34,440 bases of DNA from Lachnospiraceae bacterium UBA7225 (GTDB lineage Bacteria > Bacillota > Clostridia > Lachnospirales > Lachnospiraceae), in the NCBI GenBank assembly GCA_002473385.1, contig DKTR01000014.1, positions 1-34,440 of the forward strand, given 5' to 3'. The position numbers and the translations under genes were made by a program. Positions within the stretch are counted from its first letter, which is position 1, and each line of letters opens with the position of its first letter. A model generated the notes under the pieces. That model worked only from the letters and a program-made list of their open reading frames with translations. It ran no database searches and was not told the DNA's origin. Shown one piece after another: positions 1 through 8,325 of the stretch.

Positions 1-879
1 GACACAAGATTTTTTACGCCCTCATTTGCTCCTTTTATTACCGGGGCATTTGTATTATATACCGCCCTGCTGATTGTTCCGATTTTCCTCAGCTTTGCCT
101 ATTCGTTCACGAACTGGGATGGTTATTCAAAGAGTATTGATTTTGTGGGACTGAAAAATTATATAAAGATTTTTCGGTCGGCACCGATGCTTGCTGCATT
201 GAAAAATTCATTTGTGTTCTGTTTTTTTAATGTACTGGTGATTACGCCGCTGGCAATTTTACTGTCTCTGGTCTTTAATGCAAAGTTTAAGATGAGAAAT
301 TTTGTCCGTTCGGCATTTTTCTTTACGTCAGTACCCAGCGTGTTAATTGTCGGCTATATTTTTCAGTTGTTTTTTGGTCCGACAGAGAATGGAGTTATAA
401 ATGGGCTGCTTGGAAAAGCGGGAATAGAGCCCGTGCGCTGGCTTTCAACGGGTATTTTGCCAATGTTTTCTGTAATTGCGGCAAATGTCTGGCGGCTTAC
501 CGGCTGGCATGCCTGCGTTTATCTGGCGAGATTGCAGGGAATTTCTGAAGAATATTATGAGGCGGCCAGAATAGACGGAGCATCCGGGTGGAATACATTT
601 CGCTATATTACGCTGCCGCTTTTAACACCGGCAATTTCGATCAGCACTATGCTGATTATTATTGATGGATTGAAGATTTATGCGCTGCCGTATTCTTTTA
701 CCGGAGGCGGACCGGGGTATAAGACGACGTTTATGACGCAGTTGATTATTAAAACAGGTATTGGAGAGAAAAAGGTAGGCAGGTCATCCGCAATGTCAGT
801 AGTATTTTTTGTGATCATCATGCTAGTATCTCTGCTGCAGCTTTATATTTCAAGAAAGCGGGAGGATGAGGTATGCTGA
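1..879 (+). CDS. ABC sugar transporter permease, MalF/UgpA type (5' partial)
   Basis: Inner-membrane subunit of a CUT1-family carbohydrate ABC importer. The reading frame is open from base 1, so the start lies outside the window; 292 residues are visible. The first visible stretch holds a membrane segment ending in SFAYSFTNWDG, typical of the N-terminus of MalF/UgpA permeases, so little is missing. The EAA loop that contacts the ATPase is seen as EYYEAARIDGASGWNTF, followed by LPLLTPAIS. The stop overlaps the ATG of the next permease (ATGCTGA), so the two are translationally coupled. The substrate is inferred only from the downstream galactonate dehydratase; the binding protein is probably just upstream, and the ATPase may be elsewhere, as is common for CUT1 systems. 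Confidence 0.9.
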   Translation, partial: DTRFFTPSFAPFITGAFVLYTALLIVPIFLSFAYSFTNWDGYSKSIDFVGLKNYIKIFRSAPMLAALKNSFVFCFFNVLVITPLAILLSLVFNAKFKMRNFVRSAFFFTSVPSVLIVGYIFQLFFGPTENGVINGLLGKAGIEPVRWLSTGILPMFSVIAANVWRLTGWHACVYLARLQGISEEYYEAARIDGASGWNTFRYITLPLLTPAISISTMLIIIDGLKIYALPYSFTGGGPGYKTTFMTQLIIKTGIGEKKVGRSSAMSVVFFVIIMLVSLLQLYISRKREDEVC

Positions 880-1700
880 AAAAAGGGAAATTAAAAAGCA
901 TTGTACTGCAGCTTCTTCTGCTTTCATTTACAATGGTGTATTTAAGCCCGGTCATTTATATGGTACTTAATTCATTGAAGCCTTATAGTCAGATGCTCAA
1001 AGAACCATGGGCGCTGCCGGAAAGCCTGTTTCTGGACAATTATATGAAAGCCTTCCGTCAGATGCAGTTCTGGACTTCTCTGGGAAATTCCATCGTGATT
1101 ACTGCGGCTTCGGTATTTCTGATTGTTGTACTGGGTGTGCTGGCAGCTTATCCGTTATCAAGATTTCGAAATAAGCTGACAGGTTTTCTTTCCGTATATT
1201 TTCTGGTGGGCTATATGGTACCGACCCAGGTTCTGATTGTACAGATATTTTCTGTAATGAAGGTTTTCCATCTTATTAACACGAAAACAGGATTGATTCT
1301 GGTTTATTCGGCGGGCGTGTCTTTCTCAATTTTCATGTATCAGGGCTTTATCCGGGCGCTGCCTATTGATATGGAAGAATCGGCCTTAATTGACGGAGCA
1401 AATCCATGGCAGTTGTTCTGGAGAGTGGTATTCCCACTGATCAAACCGGCAACGGCAACAATCATTATTTTTCAGACAATGTGGATATGGAATGACTTTA
1501 CATTGTCCAGTCTGCTTTTAAGCTCCAGAAATCAAATGACGCTTTTACTGGAACTGAATCTTTGCGTGGGGGAATTTAATTTGGACTGGTCTGTTATGCT
1601 GGCAATTATGTGTATTGTCATGCTGCCGATGGTGATTTTTTATCTGCTGATGCAGAAACAGATTATCGCGGGCATGACAAATGGAGCCGTGAAGGGATAG
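873..1700 (+). CDS. ABC sugar transporter permease, MalG/UgpE type
   Basis: Second permease of the CUT1 carbohydrate importer, 275 residues, the normal length for MalG-type subunits. It has an N-terminal membrane segment followed by the periplasmic-type loop SLKPYSQM, about six membrane segments, and the EAA loop DMEESALIDGANPWQLF followed by FPLIKPA. The ATG is preceded by GGAGG at 861-865 with 7-base spacing and overlaps the stop of the upstream permease by 7 bases. It forms the heterodimeric channel with the preceding gene. The sugar cannot be read from the sequence. A sugar acid or a galactonate-yielding compound is a guess from the dgoD neighbour. Confidence 0.93.
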   Translation: MLKKGKLKSIVLQLLLLSFTMVYLSPVIYMVLNSLKPYSQMLKEPWALPESLFLDNYMKAFRQMQFWTSLGNSIVITAASVFLIVVLGVLAAYPLSRFRNKLTGFLSVYFLVGYMVPTQVLIVQIFSVMKVFHLINTKTGLILVYSAGVSFSIFMYQGFIRALPIDMEESALIDGANPWQLFWRVVFPLIKPATATIIIFQTMWIWNDFTLSSLLLSSRNQMTLLLELNLCVGEFNLDWSVMLAIMCIVMLPMVIFYLLMQKQIIAGMTNGAVKG

Positions 1701-1779
1701 GGAAAATGAGAAAGGAATAGCACTGGCTGCAATTACGGGCTTAATTTGAAATACAGTGTATGCCAAATGGGAGGTAAAA

Positions 1780-2928
1780 ATGAAAATTGTAGAAGTAAAT
1801 ACATATCTTGTCAGACCACGATGGGGGTTTGTAGAAATTGTTACGGATGATGGTCTTAGCGGATGGGGTGAGGCAGTTCTGGAGGGACATGCGGGTACAG
1901 TTCTTGCATGTGTCAGAGAAATGCAGCACTATCTGATTGGTGCTGATGCACGAAAAATAGAGGATATCTGGAATGTACTGTACCGGGCTGGCTTTTACCG
2001 GGGCGGTGGTGTGATGATGAGTGCTATTGCCGGAATAGACCAGGCGCTCTGGGATATTAAGGGCAAGTATTATAATGCACCGGTATATGAATTACTCGGA
2101 GGTTCCTGTCGTGACAAAGTGCGGGTCTACTCCTGGATTGGCGGAGACAGACCGTCAGATGTAGGAAATGCGGCAAGAAAAAAGATGGAAGAAGGGTTCT
2201 CTGCCATAAAAATGAATGCAACAGAGGAGCTGCAGATGATCGACAGCTATGAAAAGATAGATGCGGTCTGTGAGCGGGCAGCGGCAATACGGGAAAAGTG
2301 TGGAAAACATTTTGGTATAGCCATTGATTTTCATGGAAGGGTTCATAAGCCGATGGCAAAAATTCTCGCAAAAAAACTGGAAGAATTTGACCCGATGTTT
2401 CTGGAAGAGCCGATTTTGTGCGAGCATATGGAAGGCTTTAAAGATATTGCTGCTGCCTGCAATATTCCGATTGCAGCAGGTGAACGGCTGTATACCAGAT
2501 ATGATTTTAAAAGGCTGCTGAACCTGGGAGGCGTGGATATTGTACAGCCCGATTTATCACATGCGGGAGGAATCACAGAAGTGAAGAAAATTGGTGCTAT
2601 GGCGGAGGCCTACGATGTGGCACTCGCCCCGCACTGTCCGCTTGGCCCGATAGCACTGGCATCCTGCCTGCAGATAGATGCGGTATGTTATAATGGAGTT
2701 CTCCAGGAGCAGAGTATCGGGATTCATTATAATGGTGAAAAAAGTATTCTTGATTATATTGATAACAAAGAAGATTTCCGGTTTGAACAGGGTTATGTGA
2801 ATTTGCCGAAAAAACCTGGAATTGGCGTGCAGGTTAATAAAGTTCTGGTGCTGGAGGAAAATGCTAATCCACATAACTGGAAAAATCCTCTCTGGAGACA
2901 TTGCGATGGCTCTGTGGCAGAGTGGTAA
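1780..2928 (+). CDS. dgoD: D-galactonate dehydratase
   Basis: Enolase-superfamily enzyme that dehydrates D-galactonate to 2-dehydro-3-deoxy-D-galactonate, the first step of the DeLey-Doudoroff galactonate pathway. From the ATG at 1780 it is 382 residues, which is the length of E. coli DgoD, and recalled family positions coincide: metal ligands D183, E209 and E235 (DFHGR, LEEP, AAGER), H185, and H285 in APHCPLGP. The C-terminus NPLWRH...SVAEW also matches. An in-frame GTG at 1756 would add eight residues, but GGGAGG at 1769-1774 sits correctly for ATG 1780. The gene follows the two permeases after about 80 bases. No kinase (dgoK) or aldolase (dgoA) is in the window. The related mandelate racemase-family function is less likely given the residue match. 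Confidence 0.93.
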   Translation: MKIVEVNTYLVRPRWGFVEIVTDDGLSGWGEAVLEGHAGTVLACVREMQHYLIGADARKIEDIWNVLYRAGFYRGGGVMMSAIAGIDQALWDIKGKYYNAPVYELLGGSCRDKVRVYSWIGGDRPSDVGNAARKKMEEGFSAIKMNATEELQMIDSYEKIDAVCERAAAIREKCGKHFGIAIDFHGRVHKPMAKILAKKLEEFDPMFLEEPILCEHMEGFKDIAAACNIPIAAGERLYTRYDFKRLLNLGGVDIVQPDLSHAGGITEVKKIGAMAEAYDVALAPHCPLGPIALASCLQIDAVCYNGVLQEQSIGIHYNGEKSILDYIDNKEDFRFEQGYVNLPKKPGIGVQVNKVLVLEENANPHNWKNPLWRHCDGSVAEW

Positions 2929-3032
2929 AAACAAATTCCGGGTCTATAAAAGTTTAATAATGGCTAAAGTGTGGAAATATATGTAAATTCTCCGTAAGAT
3001 AAAAGAAAATTTTACAAAGGAGAAATTTGCAT

Positions 3033-3377
3033 ATGAAGGACAGGATTGAGAGCTTGCTTTATAGTGTCGGTGCGTTTGAGCACTACAAAGGATATTCCTA
3101 TTTTATACAGGCAGTTATGCTTGCAGCGGAAAATCCGGAACGGCTGACAGATGTGTGCAAACAGATTTATTCACCGATCGCAGAGGCTAATCATACAACC
3201 CTTTCGAATGTAAACAAGGATATCCGCACTTTGCGGGACCACTTCTGGAACAATGGAGGAAAAGAACGGATCATAGAGTGGACGGGATGCTCTGCGTGGG
3301 AAGTACAGAAACCATATCCGAAAGAATTTATCGGAATAATTGTCCGCGTTCTGGAAAATGACAGGACGCAGAACTAA
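3033..3377 (+). CDS. Stand-alone Spo0A C-terminal DNA-binding domain protein
   Basis: A 114-residue protein that consists almost entirely of the DNA-binding effector domain of the sporulation regulator Spo0A, with no receiver domain. Spo0A-like features are LLYSVGA near residue 8, HYKGYSYFIQA at 18-28, the helix-turn-helix around IYSPIAEANHTTLSNVNKDIR at about 45-65 (shown here as a description of its two helices), and KEFIGIIV near the end. ATG 3033 is preceded by AAAGGAG at 3017-3023 with 9-base spacing; the TTG six bases earlier is too close to that site. It sits between dgoD and the polysaccharide locus and is followed by a terminator. It may bind Spo0A-like boxes without phosphorylation control, but its targets are unknown. 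Confidence 0.85.
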   Translation: MKDRIESLLYSVGAFEHYKGYSYFIQAVMLAAENPERLTDVCKQIYSPIAEANHTTLSNVNKDIRTLRDHFWNNGGKERIIEWTGCSAWEVQKPYPKEFIGIIVRVLENDRTQN

Positions 3378-3435
3378 GCAGAGGGATGCGGGGCATCCGT
3401 CCTGGAAATACAGGCAAAAAATAAAGAAAGTACAG

Positions 3436-3477
3436 CGGCAGAAAGGTAATCTGAGAATACATTTTTGCCGTTTTTTT
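3436..3477 (+). terminator. Rho-independent terminator after the Spo0A-domain gene
   Basis: The stem CGGCAGAAA (3436-3444) pairs with TTTTTGCCG (3462-3470), with one G-T wobble, around a 17-base loop. Seven T residues (3471-3477) follow. It lies 59 bases after the stop of the Spo0A-domain gene and closes the catabolic unit. Confidence 0.75.
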
Positions 3478-3612
3478 ACTTATTTTGTATAAGCTGCAAA
3501 TCATGTTCTCTATAAGGTTCTGATTAATTAAAAAAATAGTATCATAAAATATCTGTCATGTCAATAAAATAATATGTATTTCTTAAGAACATATAAAGAA
3601 ATATTTTGGGTA

Positions 3613-3641
3613 TGGAAAACAGACATAGCCTATGTTATAAT
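3613..3641 (+). promoter_or_regulatory. Sigma-A promoter of the polysaccharide operon
   Basis: A perfect -10 TATAAT (3636-3641) is preceded by TGn, making an extended -10 (TATGTTATAAT). A weak -35 TGGAAA (3613-3618) lies 17 bases upstream. Transcription would start near 3648, leaving a leader of about 115 bases. This is the only clear promoter before the ~19-kb gene string. Confidence 0.65.
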
Positions 3642-3763
3642 GCTCTCGGGCAGCGTCATATCCGGTCCGGAAAAGGAGAGCGCTTTTTACAAAGGATAAG
3701 GCTGCTTCGGATATGAGCTGATTTGTAAAATAGATTGTCTTGTTTAGAGAGGAAGTACTGGCT

Positions 3764-4705
3764 GTGAAATTGCTGTCTGTTATTTTTCCGGCATATAATG
3801 AAGAAAAAATGATTGTCCGGGCTGCGCAGGAGGTAGGAAAGGTGCTGGAGAGTGCCCGGATTTCTTATGAGCTTGTGTTTGTGGACGATGGTTCGAAAGA
3901 TACAACATGGAAACAGATTGAGGAGACGGCGGAGGCAGACCCTCATATCACGGGGGTTCATTTTTCGCGGAATTTTGGAAAAGAAGCGGCAATGTTTGCC
4001 GGACTTGCCAGCGCAAAGGGAGACTGCTGTGTTGTTATGGATTGTGATCTGCAGCATCCGCCGGAAACGCTGGTGGAGATGTATCGTCTCTGGGAGCAGG
4101 GATATGAGGTCGTGGAGGGTGTGAAAAGAACGCGCGGAAAGGAAAGTGCGCTGCACAGAGCGAGTGCGGGCATGTTTTATAAAATCATCTCCAGGGCAGT
4201 CGGGATCGATATGTCACGGGCATCCGATTTTAAGCTGATGGACAGACGGGCAGTGGATGCGCTTCTGGAGATGCCGGAGCGCAATGCGTTTTTCCGGGCG
4301 CTGTCCTCCTGGGTTGGTTTCCGTTCAGTATCGGTGGAATTTGATGTACAGGAGCGCACGGAAGGACAGTCCAAGTGGTCGACCTGGTCGCTGATAAAGT
4401 ATGCTGTCACGAATATTGTGGCATTTTCTTCTGCACCTATGCAGTTTGTAACATTTGCCGGGGTTGCGGTGTTCCTGCTTGGCATCGTTCTGGGAATCCA
4501 GACACTTGTAAAATATTTTATGGGACATGCGGTAGAAGGCTTTACGACGGTGATCCTGCTGATTTTATTTATCGGCAGCATTATTATGATAAGTCTTGGC
4601 ATTATTGGATATTATATTTCCAAAATTTATGAGGAAGTAAAGGGCAGACCGCGTTATCTGATTTCCAGAAAGATCGACAGCCGGGTGGACAGGCTGGAAG
4701 GGTAG
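3764..4705 (+). CDS. Polyprenyl-phosphate glycosyltransferase, CsbB/GtrB-type GT2
   Basis: Membrane-bound family 2 glycosyltransferase that moves a sugar from a nucleotide donor to undecaprenyl phosphate on the cytoplasmic face. The GT-A domain begins directly at the N-terminus (VIFPAYNEEKM), with DDGS at 41-44 and the DCD metal motif at 93-95 within VMDCDLQHPPE. Two C-terminal membrane helices (about 226-249 and 260-285) end with the juxtamembrane run EEVKGRPRYLI, typical of DPM1/GtrB/CsbB proteins. The GTG at 3764 is chosen because AGAGGAAG at 3748-3755 precedes it and the conserved fold starts at once; the TTG at 3740 has no such site. Its length (313) is close to CsbB, and a YfhO-like partner is encoded in the same operon. 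The sugar is unknown. Confidence 0.9.
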   Translation: MKLLSVIFPAYNEEKMIVRAAQEVGKVLESARISYELVFVDDGSKDTTWKQIEETAEADPHITGVHFSRNFGKEAAMFAGLASAKGDCCVVMDCDLQHPPETLVEMYRLWEQGYEVVEGVKRTRGKESALHRASAGMFYKIISRAVGIDMSRASDFKLMDRRAVDALLEMPERNAFFRALSSWVGFRSVSVEFDVQERTEGQSKWSTWSLIKYAVTNIVAFSSAPMQFVTFAGVAVFLLGIVLGIQTLVKYFMGHAVEGFTTVILLILFIGSIIMISLGIIGYYISKIYEEVKGRPRYLISRKIDSRVDRLEG

Positions 4706-4757
4706 CTGCTTTTTACTGGGGCTTTTTTGATAATTGATATTTTCAGGAGGAAAGAAT

Positions 4758-5723
4758 ATGAAGGTTTTTGTGACAGGCGTCGGCGGGCAGCTTGGTCACG
4801 ATGTGATGAACGAGCTGGCGAAACGTGGATACGAAGGTATTGGGAGTGATATTGCTTTGCAATACAGCGGGATTGCGGACGGCAGTGCAGTGACAGAGAT
4901 GCCGTATATGCAGCTTGATATCACCGATGCTTCTGCAGTCAAAGCGGCGCTTGACAGTGTGGCACCGGATGCGGTGGTGCATTGTGCAGCATGGACGGCG
5001 GTTGATCTGGCGGAGGATGACGATAAAGTGGAGAAGGTACGACTGGTAAATGCGACCGGTACAGACAACATTGCCCGCGCGTGCAAAAAGCTGGATTGCA
5101 AAATGCTGTATCTTTCTACAGACTATGTTTTTGACGGGCAGGGGACAAAAGCATGGGAGCCGGACTGCAGGGATTACAGACCGCTGAATGTCTATGGACA
5201 GACGAAGCTGGAGGGTGAGCTTGCTGTGGCAGAGCATCTGGAAAAATTTTTTATTGTACGGATTGCCTGGGTATTTGGTGTAAACGGAAAGAATTTTATA
5301 CGTACGATGCTTGATCTTGGGAAAAAATATGATACGATCCGTGTGGTGAATGATCAGATCGGCACTCCGACCTATACCTATGATCTGGCGAGACTTCTGG
5401 TCGATATGATAGAGACGGAGAAATATGGTTATTATCATGCCACAAATGAGGGCGGCTTTATCAGCTGGTATGATTTTACCAGGGAGATTTTCCGCCAGGC
5501 GGAGGCGATGGGGTACAAGGAGTACAGTGAGGAGCGGGTGAAGGTATGCCCGGTTACGACGGAGGAATATGGTGTGTCAAAGGCGAAACGTCCCTCTAAT
5601 TCCCGTCTGGACAAACGCAAGCTGACAGAAAATGGATTTACGCCGCTTCCAACCTGGCAGGATGCGCTCAGGCGTTACCTGCAGGCGATAGAGATCCAGG
5701 ATAGAAAGATGGAGGAAGAATGA
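4758..5723 (+). CDS. rfbD: dTDP-4-dehydrorhamnose reductase
   Basis: Final enzyme of dTDP-L-rhamnose synthesis; reduces dTDP-4-dehydro-L-rhamnose with NAD(P)H. It is a 321-residue extended short-chain dehydrogenase with the nucleotide loop GVGGQLG at 7-13, the catalytic T121-D122 in LSTDYVFDG, and Y146/K150 in VYGQTK. The ATG at 4758 has AGGAGG at 4745-4750 with 7-base spacing; an upstream in-frame start would add eight unrelated residues. Its stop overlaps the next gene's first ATG (rfbB region), so the two are coupled. The order D-B-A-C differs from the common B-D-A-C arrangement. The protein is a little longer than the usual ~285-300 residues. Confidence 0.95.
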   Translation: MKVFVTGVGGQLGHDVMNELAKRGYEGIGSDIALQYSGIADGSAVTEMPYMQLDITDASAVKAALDSVAPDAVVHCAAWTAVDLAEDDDKVEKVRLVNATGTDNIARACKKLDCKMLYLSTDYVFDGQGTKAWEPDCRDYRPLNVYGQTKLEGELAVAEHLEKFFIVRIAWVFGVNGKNFIRTMLDLGKKYDTIRVVNDQIGTPTYTYDLARLLVDMIETEKYGYYHATNEGGFISWYDFTREIFRQAEAMGYKEYSEERVKVCPVTTEEYGVSKAKRPSNSRLDKRKLTENGFTPLPTWQDALRRYLQAIEIQDRKMEEE

Positions 5724-6811
5724 TGAGAACATACCTTGTTACCGGAGGGGCAGGCTTTATTGGTTCCAATTATATTCATTATATGTTTAAGAAATATGAC
5801 AATGACATCCGCATTATTAATGTAGATTGTCTGACGTATGCGGGGAATCTGGAAAATCTGCGCGGGGTGGAAAAGCGTGAAAATTACACGTTTGTGAAGG
5901 CGGATATCACGGACAGCGCGGCGATTACAAAGATTTTTGAAGAAAATGAGATTGACCGTGTGGTACATTTCGCAGCGGAAAGCCATGTGGACCGCAGCAT
6001 CAAAAACCCGGAGGTGTTTGTGCGCACGAATGTGCTTGGTACGCTGGTGATGCTGAATGCCGCAAAGGCGGCCTGGGAGCTGCCGGACGGAAGCTTTAAG
6101 CCGGATAAAAAATTCCTGCACGTTTCCACGGATGAGGTGTATGGTTCTCTGGAAAACGAGGGGGAATATTTTTATGAGACAACGCCCTACGATCCGCATA
6201 GCCCTTATTCTGCGAGCAAGGCTTCCTCGGATATGCTGGTGAAGTCTTACATGGATACTTATAAATTTCCGGCGAACATCACAAATTGCAGTAACAATTA
6301 CGGACCGTACCAGTTTCCGGAAAAGCTGATTCCGTTGATCATCAACAATGCATTGCAGGGCAAAAAGCTGCCGGTATATGGCGACGGTAAGAATGTGCGG
6401 GACTGGCTGTATGTGGAGGATCACGCAAAGGGCATCGATATGGTGCAGGAGAAGGGGCGCCTCTTCGAGACATACAATATCGGCGGACACAATGAAAAAC
6501 AGAATATCGAAATCATTCATATTATTCTGGACACTCTGCAGGAAATGCTGCCGGAGGGCGATCCGCGCAAAGCGCTGGTAAACGGGGATCTGATCACTTA
6601 TGTCACCGATCGTAAGGGACACGATCGCCGCTATGCGATTGCACCGGATAAAATTCGCAGGGAACTGGGCTGGGAGCCGGAGACAATGTTTAAGGATGGC
6701 ATCCGCCGGACGATTCAGTGGTTTTTTGAAAATGAAGAATGGATGAAAAATGTTACCAGCGGAGACTATCAGAAATACTACAACGATATGTATGAAAATA
6801 CAGTTCAGTAA
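5723..6811 (+). CDS. rfbB: dTDP-glucose 4,6-dehydratase
   Basis: Converts dTDP-glucose to dTDP-4-dehydro-6-deoxyglucose, the branch point for dTDP-rhamnose and for the amino sugar made by the WecE homologue at 20659. The extended SDR features are TGGAGFIGSNY at the N-terminus, the catalytic TDE triplet in VSTDEVYGS (about 136-138), and YxxxK in YSASK (about 162-166). Two adjacent ATGs exist at 5720 and 5723; GGAGG at 5711-5715 gives the better 7-base spacing to 5723. The 362-residue length is normal for RmlB. It lies between rfbD and rfbA. Confidence 0.96.
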   Translation: MRTYLVTGGAGFIGSNYIHYMFKKYDNDIRIINVDCLTYAGNLENLRGVEKRENYTFVKADITDSAAITKIFEENEIDRVVHFAAESHVDRSIKNPEVFVRTNVLGTLVMLNAAKAAWELPDGSFKPDKKFLHVSTDEVYGSLENEGEYFYETTPYDPHSPYSASKASSDMLVKSYMDTYKFPANITNCSNNYGPYQFPEKLIPLIINNALQGKKLPVYGDGKNVRDWLYVEDHAKGIDMVQEKGRLFETYNIGGHNEKQNIEIIHIILDTLQEMLPEGDPRKALVNGDLITYVTDRKGHDRRYAIAPDKIRRELGWEPETMFKDGIRRTIQWFFENEEWMKNVTSGDYQKYYNDMYENTVQ

Positions 6812-6862
6812 GAGAGTGGACGACGGAGCTGTGTCCGGAATATACGGAGGATTAATATAAAT

Positions 6863-7732
6863 ATGAAGGGAATTATACTTGCAGGGGGCAGCGGTACACG
6901 TCTGTATCCGCTTACAAAAGCAATCTCAAAGCAGATCATGCCTGTTTACGACAAACCGATGATCTATTATCCGCTGTCCACACTGATGCTCGCGAATATC
7001 CGCGAGATTCTGATTATTTCTACGCCGCGGGATATCAGGGTATTTGAGGAATTGTTCGGTAGTGGTGAACAGCTCGGGCTTTCCTTCAGCTATGCAATTC
7101 AGGAAGAGCCGCGTGGGCTGGCAGATGCATTTATAATAGGAAGGAATTTTATTGGGACAGATAGCGTGGCGCTGGTTCTCGGCGACAACATTTTCTATGG
7201 ACAGAGCTTTTCACGGGTGCTGCAGACGGCAGCGGCGCGCGAATGTGGGGCGACGATATTTGGTTACTATGTGCGTGATCCGCGTGCGTACGGGGTAGTG
7301 GAGTTTGACGAGAATGGAAAAGCGCTTTCTATCGAGGAAAAGCCCGAACATCCAAAGAGCAACTACGCGGTCCCGGGGCTGTATTTCTACGACAATGACG
7401 TAGTGGAAATTGCGAAAAATGTAAAGCCGAGCGCGCGTGGGGAAATTGAGATCACCAGTGTAAACAACGAATATCTTCGCCGCGGCACATTGCAGGTAGA
7501 GACCCTTGGACGCGGCTTTGCGTGGCTGGATACCGGAAATCATGATTCGCTGCTTGATGCGGCGGATTTTGTCGCTGCATTCCAGAAGAGACAGGGGCTT
7601 TATATTTCCTGCATCGAAGAGATTGCCTACAAGAGAGGCTTTATCACAAAGGAGCAGCTCTTAAAGCTGGCGGAGCCGCTTCTAAAAACAGCTTATGGGC
7701 AGTATCTGGTGGAAGTGGCGCAGGGACTGTAA
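6863..7732 (+). CDS. rfbA: Glucose-1-phosphate thymidylyltransferase
   Basis: Makes dTDP-glucose from glucose-1-phosphate and dTTP, the entry step of the pathway. It is 289 residues, the standard RmlA length. The nucleotide loop GGSGTRLYPLT (8-18), the KQIMPVYDKPM substrate segment, the LGDNIFYG metal-binding motif and EEKPEHPKS are all present. The ATG is preceded by GGAGG (6846-6850) at a rather long 12-base spacing. RmlA is commonly feedback-inhibited by dTDP-rhamnose, but nothing in the sequence tests this here. Confidence 0.96.
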   Translation: MKGIILAGGSGTRLYPLTKAISKQIMPVYDKPMIYYPLSTLMLANIREILIISTPRDIRVFEELFGSGEQLGLSFSYAIQEEPRGLADAFIIGRNFIGTDSVALVLGDNIFYGQSFSRVLQTAAARECGATIFGYYVRDPRAYGVVEFDENGKALSIEEKPEHPKSNYAVPGLYFYDNDVVEIAKNVKPSARGEIEITSVNNEYLRRGTLQVETLGRGFAWLDTGNHDSLLDAADFVAAFQKRQGLYISCIEEIAYKRGFITKEQLLKLAEPLLKTAYGQYLVEVAQGL

Positions 7733-7734
7733 CA

Positions 7735-7754
7735 GGATTGAGGGATTGAGGGAT
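7735..7754 (+). repeat. 8-base tandem repeat over the rfbC ribosome binding site
   Basis: GGATTGAG occurs twice (7735-7742, 7743-7750), followed by a partial GGAT, in the 28-base gap between rfbA and rfbC. The last copy supplies the GAGGGAT that serves as ribosome binding site for the ATG at 7761. Confidence 0.6.
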
Positions 7755-7760
7755 AGAACA

Positions 7761-8321
7761 ATGGGAAAGATAACAGTGGAAACTTGTGAGATAGAGGGGC
7801 TGAAAGTCATTACACCGGTAGTTTTCGGGGATGAGCGCGGCTACTTTATGGAAACCTACAATTATAATGACTATAAGGCAGCCGGTATGGATATGGAATT
7901 TGTGCAGGACAATCAGTCTGCCTCGAAGAAGGGTGTTCTGCGCGGTCTGCATTTTCAGATTAATTTTCCGCAGGACAAGCTGGTGCGGGTAGTTTCCGGC
8001 GAGGTATTTGATGTGGCGGTAGATCTGCGGCCTGGTTCTGCTACTTATGGAAAGTGGCACGGCGAGATCCTTTCTGCCGAAAATAAAAAACAGTTTTTTA
8101 TACCGAAGAATTTTGCACATGGCTTTCTGGTGCTTTCGGATTATGCAGAATTTGCTTACAAATGTACTGATTTTTATCATCCGAACGATGAAGGCGGTCT
8201 GATATGGAATGATCCGGATATCGGCATTGCATGGCCGATACCAGAGGGAATGAAACTGACGATTTCTGAAAAAGACCGGAAATGGGACGGCATCCGGGAA
8301 TACAGCAAGGTGCGGGAGTGA
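7761..8321 (+). CDS. rfbC: dTDP-4-dehydrorhamnose 3,5-epimerase
   Basis: Epimerises dTDP-4-dehydro-6-deoxyglucose at C3 and C5 to give dTDP-4-dehydro-L-rhamnose. It is a 186-residue cupin-fold protein. DERGYF at 24-29, the catalytic His in RGLHFQ (H64), IPKNFAHGFLVLSD at 114-127 and the Tyr/Cys segment FAYKCTDFY at 131-139 are seen. The frame is open further upstream into rfbA (from 7695), but homology begins at MGKI, so ATG 7761 is chosen. The stop is 4 bases before the TTG of the wzm-like gene, so export genes are transcribed with the sugar-nucleotide genes. Confidence 0.96.
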   Translation: MGKITVETCEIEGLKVITPVVFGDERGYFMETYNYNDYKAAGMDMEFVQDNQSASKKGVLRGLHFQINFPQDKLVRVVSGEVFDVAVDLRPGSATYGKWHGEILSAENKKQFFIPKNFAHGFLVLSDYAEFAYKCTDFYHPNDEGGLIWNDPDIGIAWPIPEGMKLTISEKDRKWDGIREYSKVRE

Positions 8322-8325
8322 TATA

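Larger units (their letters stand above)
3378..3763. other. Intergenic region between catabolic unit and polysaccharide operon
   Basis: This 386-base gap holds the terminator at 3436-3477, an AT-rich stretch with the 10-base palindrome TTCTTAAGAA (3580-3589), a promoter (3613-3641) and about 120 bases of untranslated leader before the GTG at 3764. No coding region is supported here. Confidence 0.7.

Noticed and set aside
1756..1779. Upstream GTG start for dgoD adding eight residues
   Set aside because: The ribosome binding site GGGAGG at 1769-1774 is placed for ATG 1780, and the protein from there has the recalled family length of 382 with catalytic residues at the family positions.
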